This document shows, in pieces, positions 58,226 through 64,000 of a stretch of 64,000 bases of DNA (within the stretch, counting starts at the first letter, position 1; every line of letters begins with the position of its first letter). This stretch comes from Carya illinoinensis (Eukaryota > Streptophyta > Magnoliopsida > Fagales > Juglandaceae), in contig NC_056765.1 of NCBI RefSeq assembly GCF_018687715.1, forward strand, positions 18,972,394 through 19,036,393, written 5' to 3'. A model generated the notes under the pieces. The model worked only from the letters and a program-made list of their open reading frames with translations. It was not told where the DNA came from and made no database searches. A program made the translations under genes and the position numbers.

Positions 58226-59433
58226 GATTGATCCCATTTTTGTATGGAATATTAGGGGGGTTGGTACCTCTAAAAGTAGGTTAAAACAGTTGATTAGTAA
58301 GTTGAAGCTGAAAGCTGTTGCTATTTTGGAACCTTTTCAAAACCTTGATGTTGCTTGTAGAATAACATGAGTTCTAAAATTTGATAATTTTATTTCAAAT
58401 GAGGCTGGGGGGGGGGGGGGGATATGGATTTTTTAGGATGGTACTATTGAGGTGAATTTGGTTCAAATGAGAATGCAATTTATTTCTATTAGAGTAGGTG
58501 AAAGTTCTAAGAAGTTTTTGCTTATAGTGATCTGTGCCAAATGGCACAACTTGTGGGATGATCTCAGTATTAATAATTTGGGTTTAGACCCTTGTGTTTT
58601 TGTTGGTGATTTTCATATTATCTGTAATGATTCAGAATGAAAGAAAGATAGGCCTCGTCCTATTATGGATATGGAGGATTTTAATAACTGGATACATTAA
58701 GGAGGTTTGACTGAAATGGCTATGAAAGGGAGTGCTTATTCTTGTTGCAATGGGTGATTTGGCCTTGCTCGCTCTTGGGCACGTCTCGTCGTGTTCTTAT
58801 AGATGCCTCCTTTCTCTCTTTATTTCCAAATGTTATTTGTTCATACCTGCTAAGATCTACTTCAGACCATGCTCCCATGTTTATTGAGTTCAAGAAAGAT
58901 CCTTTCTCTTATGGGCCATCTCCTTTTCGATTCCAACAGATGTGGGTGGATCATCATAATTTTTTGGAGTGTTTTTGGACTACCTCGACTTCTTAGGCTT
59001 GTGGTTCGGCTTTTCAAATTTTGGCTATGAAATTAAAGCAGAGCAAGGTGGCATTGAGGGAGTGGAATAAAAGGGTCTTTGGGCCGTATTGATGCTCTTG
59101 AAAAACAAGTTGAGGAGATAGAGCAAAAGCTTCAATTAAATTGGTTGGAAGACTTGGAGAGAGAGCTGTATTTGGTAGCTTCGAACCTGGCAACTTGGAG
59201 GCGCCGGGGAGAGACTTGATTGGCTCAAATGGCTAAACTAAAATGGCAGGTTGATGGTGACCGAAACTTAAAATGTTTTCATGCTTGCCTAGCCAACAAG
59301 AGACAAAAGCGTGTGATAGAAATGCATTCGAATGACGTTGTTTTTGAGACTCCAGAAAGCATTCACCAAGGTGCAATGGATTTTTTCTACTATTCTCCAA
59401 AGGGAACTGCCAGCTGGGCAGCCTAGTCTTAAG
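58226..59433 (+). pseudogene. LINE ORF2 endonuclease and RT start, truncated
   Basis: IFVWNIRGVGTSKSRLKQLI opens the endonuclease; VFVGDFHIICNDSE and, further on, STSDHAPMFIEF carry the GD(F/W)N- and SDH-type catalytic signatures (with H for N in GDFH). The linker LEKQVEEIEQKLQLNW and MAKLKWQVDGDRNLKCFHACL mark the step into RT, which is missing. Stops occur after NDSE (TGA) and around WIH*GG, with several frameshifts. In live elements this domain nicks target DNA before reverse transcription. Confidence 0.78.
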
Positions 59434-60407
59434 TGATTGAGATGAAATATTGCATATTTTAGCTATTTAAAACCAATGTATTTTAAATTTTTCGTGACAT
59501 TATTATTAGTTTTAGATGGAAAAATAGTTAATAAGAATAAATACGAGTTGTGATTTTTAAATAATTGATATTATGTTTATGCTTAATTTACAACTATGAC
59601 ATAATTATGCAATAATTCTTAACATGCACATTCATCACCATACCTCTCTTCATGTTGTATCAAGGGTCCACTTCAAAATTAGAGATCACTTGGAGGAGGC
59701 TGAAATCACAGATGATTACTTTGATGGTTCTATGGAGGACAAATATGTAAAGCAACCACAAGAAAAGGGAGTTGAAATAGAAAACTTGGATGAGAAAACA
59801 CTTTTTACACGAAGAGCTTCCCATAAAGAACTCTGTTATATCAGACAAGCAACATGCTTTCCAAAACCTTGACCCTCTGTCTACCTAAACATTGAACACA
59901 TTTTGCATCATATTGACTGAAACCATTCACAAACCAGATATTGATATCAATATAAGGCTCAAATCAACTACTAATTTCATGTATCATTAAACTAATATCT
60001 ATATATCATGAGAATAACCAAATATAATCACAAAATTAAAAGACAACAAGTATTTTCACAGTTATAACTCCAAAAATATTTCCTTAAATCTTTTACATTC
60101 AAACATTATCATCAAAACATACCCAAATTAACAAAGTAACAACAGGAAAAAAAACCCTAAAATATTTGAACAAGGATGCAATAGATCTGGCATGAACAAA
60201 AGCTACACAAGCTGTAGTAGAGAACAAAAGCTAAACATATCCAAATCGACAAAAAGGACCCAAATTGCAGAGAACAAACCTTTGGGTCACGAGGATGACG
60301 GCGATGGCAAGGGATTCGGCGCTCAAAACAGAGGGATCATCTTCGGCGAGATAGTGAAAAACCCAGGGGGGAAACGGCGATGGATAGGGTTCCAAAGCTA
60401 GATTTCA

Positions 60408-60508
<101 letters not shown>

Positions 60509-60639
60509 GGTGGTCGGGACTCGAGGGGGGGAGATGGGTTGCTTGTGACACTGCGGCGGCTAGGGTTTCTTAGCTCCTTCCGCTTGAGAGAAAGACAGAG
60601 AGAGAGAATCGGGACTGGGACACTCGATCGGGGACCGGG

Positions 60640-60852
60640 GGGGTATTTCCCTCTTTTATACAAACCCAGTTGTACCGGGTATTAAATACGGAACCCGGGT
60701 TTCATACCCGGGTCCGGACCGGATGTACCGGTTATTATCATTGCGGGTTTCGGCCCGGATTTGACCCGGGCCGAAAACCGGAACCGGAATCCGGTTATCC
60801 AGATTTCTGGGCCGGGCCGGATTTTATCTGGCCCGTATAAACAGCCCTAAAT
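60640..60852 (-). mobile_element. hAT-like element end with GC-rich subterminal repeats
   Basis: The right terminus GTATAAACAGCCCTA is the reverse complement of TAGGGCTGTTTATAC, a common hAT end. Inside it CCCGGG, CCGGACCGG, GGCCCGG and GGTTCCGG-type motifs repeat densely. On the minus strand a TATAAAAG box follows. The matching left end was not found, so the extent (possibly from about 59600) is unknown. Confidence 0.5.
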
Positions 60853-61080
60853 CTAGTCCATGACTAGTGCCCTTTTTCATTCTTGCACTCTTCCATCCAT
60901 TGCACATACCATTATTTTTATTTTTTTCTTAGTGAATATTTCCACCATTTTTAAACGAGTTTGATTTTAAGTAACTTTCCCTAAGGAGACAATCTAGGAA
61001 TTTATTCCTAATTATTACATGACATCCTCCTGCACTTGGGATAGCCTTTGTACTACTCATTTTTGAGTGAGTCAAGTTTT

Positions 61081-61098
61081 TGGCACCGTTGCCGGGGA
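61081..61098 (+). other. gypsy primer-binding site (tRNA-Asp type)
   Basis: TGGCACCGTTGCCGGGGA differs at one base from the sequence complementary to the 3' end of plant tRNA-Asp (TGGCGCCGTTGCCGGGGA), the primer site of Athila-type elements. Confidence 0.85.
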
Positions 61099-61245
61099 AA
61101 AGTTGTGTAACTTAAATTTAAACTTGTTATTTTATTTTTAATTTAATTTAATTTATTTTTACTATCTTATCTCCAGTTACACATCTCATTTGCATCAACC
61201 ACTCAGTCACTTGAATCTTATTTATGCTATTTAGATTGATGTTTC

Positions 61246-63210
61246 ATGTCATGGGTGAGAGACAGTTCAAATAGGTTGCTTAGAGTCACATCAAATGTTG
61301 ATAGTAGTATACATAGCTCAGAGATAGATAGCTCTTCTGTCTCTTCTATGAGCGAGGATATTGAAATTGAACAAAACATGGCTGCACCTGCACCATGCAC
61401 TCTTAAGGATTATTTGCAACCCGCTTGCACCACTACACCTTCATGCATTATTTTACCTAATGATGCACCTAATTTTTCTATTAAGTATGGTATGATGTCA
61501 GTGATACCTCAGTTCCACGGGATGGATTCTGAGAATCCTTACCAGCACTTGACAGATTTTGAGTTGGCTTGCACTACTTTTATTACTAGGATCATTACTG
61601 ATGAATTTATTAGACTTCGTTTATTTCCTTTCTCTTTAAAGGATAAAGCGAAGATTTGGTTTAATTCTTTGAGGTCTAATTCTATCTCTAGTTGGTCTGA
61701 TATGCAGCGTGAATTCTTACAATTTTTTTTTCCTTTTCAGAGAATTTAGTTTTTGCAAGAGCAAATTAGTCAATTCAATCAGAAACCTGATTAGACTTTT
61801 CAGGCCAGTTGGGAAAAATTTAAGGATTTGATAAATATCTGTCCACATCATGGCTTCGAATCTTGGAGGTTGGTGAGCTATTTTTACACTGTTCTCACTC
61901 CAGAATGCAAGCAGTTTGTTCAGATGATGTGCAATGGAGAATTCTTTAGTAAGGAACTTGATGAAGCACTATCATTTTTTGACTATCTTGCTGAGAGCGC
62001 ACAACAGTGAAACACTCATACTGATTGAGTGCCGTTAACAGCATAGCCACTAAGGGCTATTTTTGGAGGGGGTAAATATGAGCTTAAGGAAGACACTGAT
62101 GTTCAAGCTTGAATAACTGCTTTAACCAGAAGACTGGAGGTCATGGAATTGGAAAAAGTGAAGGCTGTGAAAGTAGTAGAGGCATGTTCTATATGTGTTG
62201 ATTCAAAACATAAGACCCCAGATTGCCTAATTATGCTAGTATTTCAAGAAAGTGGATCTGAGCAGATGCAATCAGCTAACTGGATTAACAAAGTACAGAA
62301 TCAGCCTTTCTCCAACACATATAATTCGGGGTGGAGGAATCATCCAAATTTCTCATGGAGAAACGATCAGCCTGGCCTGTCTCCACCATCTCAGCAGCAT
62401 CCATTTCATCAGGGTGCTCCTCAGCACCAGTATCATCCATATCAGAGTTCTCAGAGCTATCATTTTGTGGCTCCTCCTGGATTTCAGCCTTATGTATCTA
62501 CTCAAAATTCTCAGCCTCAATCATTTGCAAAGAAATCTCTAGATGATAATATGACACAGATGGCCAATACACTTTAGCAATTCATGCAAATTCAAGCTAC
62601 CACAAACAATCAGAACACTCAGGCCATAAATGAGTTGCGTGGCACTGTTAATAAGATGAGCACGACCTTGAGCACTCTAGAGAAAGGAAAATTTCCAGCA
62701 CAGCCTCAGCCTAATCCTCAAGTATACAGACAACAACAACATCAAGTGCATAATGTCTTAGGGGACGTTATTGAGACAGCGAAAGCCGTTCTTACTTTGA
62801 GAAGTGGGAAGGAAGTTCCCCAACTTGAGATGGCCTTAGACACAAAGGTAGTTGCTCCTACACCTAAAGATGCAGCAGAGACTGATGAAGTTGAAAAAGA
62901 ACCAGAGGTAGTGAGACCAGAACTGAAGAAACCTATGAGTGCAGATACTGAAACTAGTAAGGGGTACCAACCTGTGGTTCCCTATCCTCAGAGATTGGCA
63001 GTTGGCCAAAAGAACAAATACCACTTTGAGATTCAGGAGATTTTCAAGCAAGTAAAGATTAATATTCCACTTTTGGATGCCATACAACAAGTGCCTTTGT
63101 ACGCAAAATTTTTGAAGGACTTGTGCACAGTGAAAAGGAAGTTGAATGTTAAGAAGAAAACTTTCCTAACGGAGCAAGTCAGTGCATTGATATTGAGCGA
63201 GACTCCTTAG
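61246..63210 (+). pseudogene. Athila-like gag, nonsense-ridden
   Basis: A single frame holds from 61246 with stops at 61747, 61792, 62008, 62026, 62044, 62110, 62575 and 63208 but no indel. Recognisable parts: FSIKYGMMSVIPQFHGMDSENPY, the retrotransposon gag core (LRLFPFSLKDKAKIWFNSL, then WSDMQREFLQFFFP), a CCHC knuckle CSICVDSKHKTPDC, a Gln/Pro-rich region, and the usual link TLRSGKEV and YPQRLAVGQKNKYHFEIQEIFKQV before protease. In active elements it forms the particle and packages RNA. The start is taken at the first ATG after the leader; others are possible. Confidence 0.85.
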
Positions 63211-63573
63211 AAGTTTGGAGATCTCGGCTCTCCTAACATTTCCATTATGATCGGCGAGTCACGCATTGGGAGAGCTTTACTTGATTTGGAGAGTAGTGTG
63301 AACTTACTACCATTCTCAGTGTATGAGCAGTTAGGATTGGGTGAGCTAAAAAAGACCTCAATCATGCTACAGTTGGCTGACAGATCAGTTACGGAGCCGA
63401 GGGGTATTGTAGAGGATGTGTTGGTCCAGGTGGAAAAATTTTACTACCCAGTAGATTTTGTAGTTCTTGATATGCAGCAGCCAGCCTCCACTATTTACCA
63501 TTCTCCTGTCATCCTTGGAAGACCATTTCTAGCCACATCAAATGCTTTGATTAATTGCAGAGTGGAGTTCTGA
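63211..63573 (+). pseudogene. Athila-like aspartic protease, broken
   Basis: Same frame as gag. GRALLDLESSVNLLPFSVYEQLGLGELK matches the gypsy protease active-site region, with Asp at 63283. The Gly that normally follows DL is replaced by Glu (GAG, 63289), which should spoil the active site. IYHSPVILGRPFLATSNALINC is the conserved second half. A frame change near 63560 shifts the remainder (LKLTFGNMALELNVFN, 63555-63737). Confidence 0.8.
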
Positions 63574-63737
63574 AACTTACTTTTGGGAACATGGCACTTG
63601 AATTGAACGTTTTCAATGCTTGCAAGATGCTAGCTCATTTTGATGACACAAGTGATTTGAATGCTGTGGAGAGTTTGACACCAACAGAATTTATTTGCTC
63701 AACTTTTCCTTTCTCTGATAATGATTCTATTTTTTAG

Positions 63738-64000
63738 ACACATGAATTTTTACTTGATGAAAAAACTGACCATGCTGAATTTTTGGACTGTTTTGCAGAT
63801 TCTTCTTTACCACTTGAAGTACAATTTGCAGGTGCAAGATGGAATGTGTATTGATACCAACTAGAATGGTTACTGGTTGGAGAATGTGCATTGATTATAG
63901 AAAACTCAATTCAGCCAGTAGTAAGGATCATTGTCCTCTACCTTTCTTGGATCAAATTTTAGAAAGAGTGACTGGTAATTCAATTTATTGCTTATTGGAT
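63738..64000 (+). pseudogene. start of Athila-like reverse transcriptase, after a deletion
   Basis: PLEVQFAG leads almost directly into CVLIPTRMVTGWRMCIDYRKLNSA, then DHCPLPFLDQILERVTG and YCLLD at the window edge. The region between protease and this RT block is much shorter than usual (by several hundred bases, from family knowledge), so the N-terminal part of RT is deleted near 63835. The frame here differs from that of gag and protease. Confidence 0.8.

Larger units (their letters stand above)
56781..59433 (+). mobile_element. second L1-type LINE, interrupted by the Athila-like element
   Basis: Carries DUF4283 and CCHC-type ORF1 remains, an ORF2 endonuclease and the start of the RT region. 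It then stops exactly where the gypsy LTR begins (59434). The 5' end is estimated. Numerous stops and frameshifts are present, and there is a T homopolymer (about 57325-57338) and a G run (58407-58421). Confidence 0.75.

Noticed and set aside
59624..59872. 82-codon ORF with acidic sequence
   Set aside because: Inside the gypsy LTR interval, no recognised domain, and open on the other strand too.

Overview
The window reads as nuclear DNA of a woody eudicot. GT-AG introns, AT-rich intergenic DNA, TATA-box genes, a chloroplast-derived tRNA and nested Ty1/copia, Ty3/gypsy, LINE, PIF/Harbinger, hAT and CACTA elements all point that way. Small AT-rich inverted-repeat elements with a GAGATGAGATG motif recur and fit my impression of Fagales-type genomes, but that placement is a weak inference. 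Only two genes look intact. One is a four-exon group III-A xyloglucan endotransglucosylase/hydrolase (XTH31/32 type, 6994-8601, +). The other is a two-exon DUF1635 coiled-coil protein (42879-43722, +). Everything else recognisable is repeat-derived or decayed.

Layout. 1-6.9 kb: a CACTA-like remnant and a 2.0-kb gypsy-type solo LTR. 6.9-8.6 kb: the XTH gene, with a MITE-like insert in intron 3. 9.65-12.67 kb: the 5' part of an L1-type LINE, cut by a Ty1/copia element at 12671-25074 (two 923-bp LTRs, 5-bp target duplication ATAAT). That copia element carries its own nested insertions: a chloroplast fragment with trnQ-UUG plus templated filler DNA inside gag, and a 4.7-kb PIF/Harbinger element with a broken Myb-like ORF1. 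Its pol region is not recognisable. 25.5-29.6 kb: a very long (4084 bp) solo LTR with two long GA microsatellites. 29.6-41.9 kb: gene-poor AT-rich DNA with MITEs, short tandem duplications and microsatellites.

41.9-43.7 kb: a copia solo LTR ends 116 bp before the start codon of the DUF1635 gene. 45.4-45.9 kb: a 5'-truncated LINE tail with a 14-bp target duplication. 46.9-56.0 kb: a complex GC-richer block flanked by two related segments. It holds a hAT-like MITE, a 15-bp minisatellite (acidic pentapeptide in one frame) split by a 1375-bp solo LTR, and a tandem array of about 470-bp units. 56.8-59.4 kb: a second LINE, cut by an Athila-like Ty3/gypsy element (59434 to beyond the window end) with 5' LTR, tRNA-Asp-type primer site, gag, protease and the start of reverse transcriptase, all inactivated.

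I found no new enzymatic or defence system. The most informative features are structural: the patchwork filler at the chloroplast insertion, the solo LTR abutting the DUF1635 gene, the split pentapeptide minisatellite, a perfect 72-bp inverted repeat, and four solo LTRs whose ends are fixed by (near-)matching target duplications.
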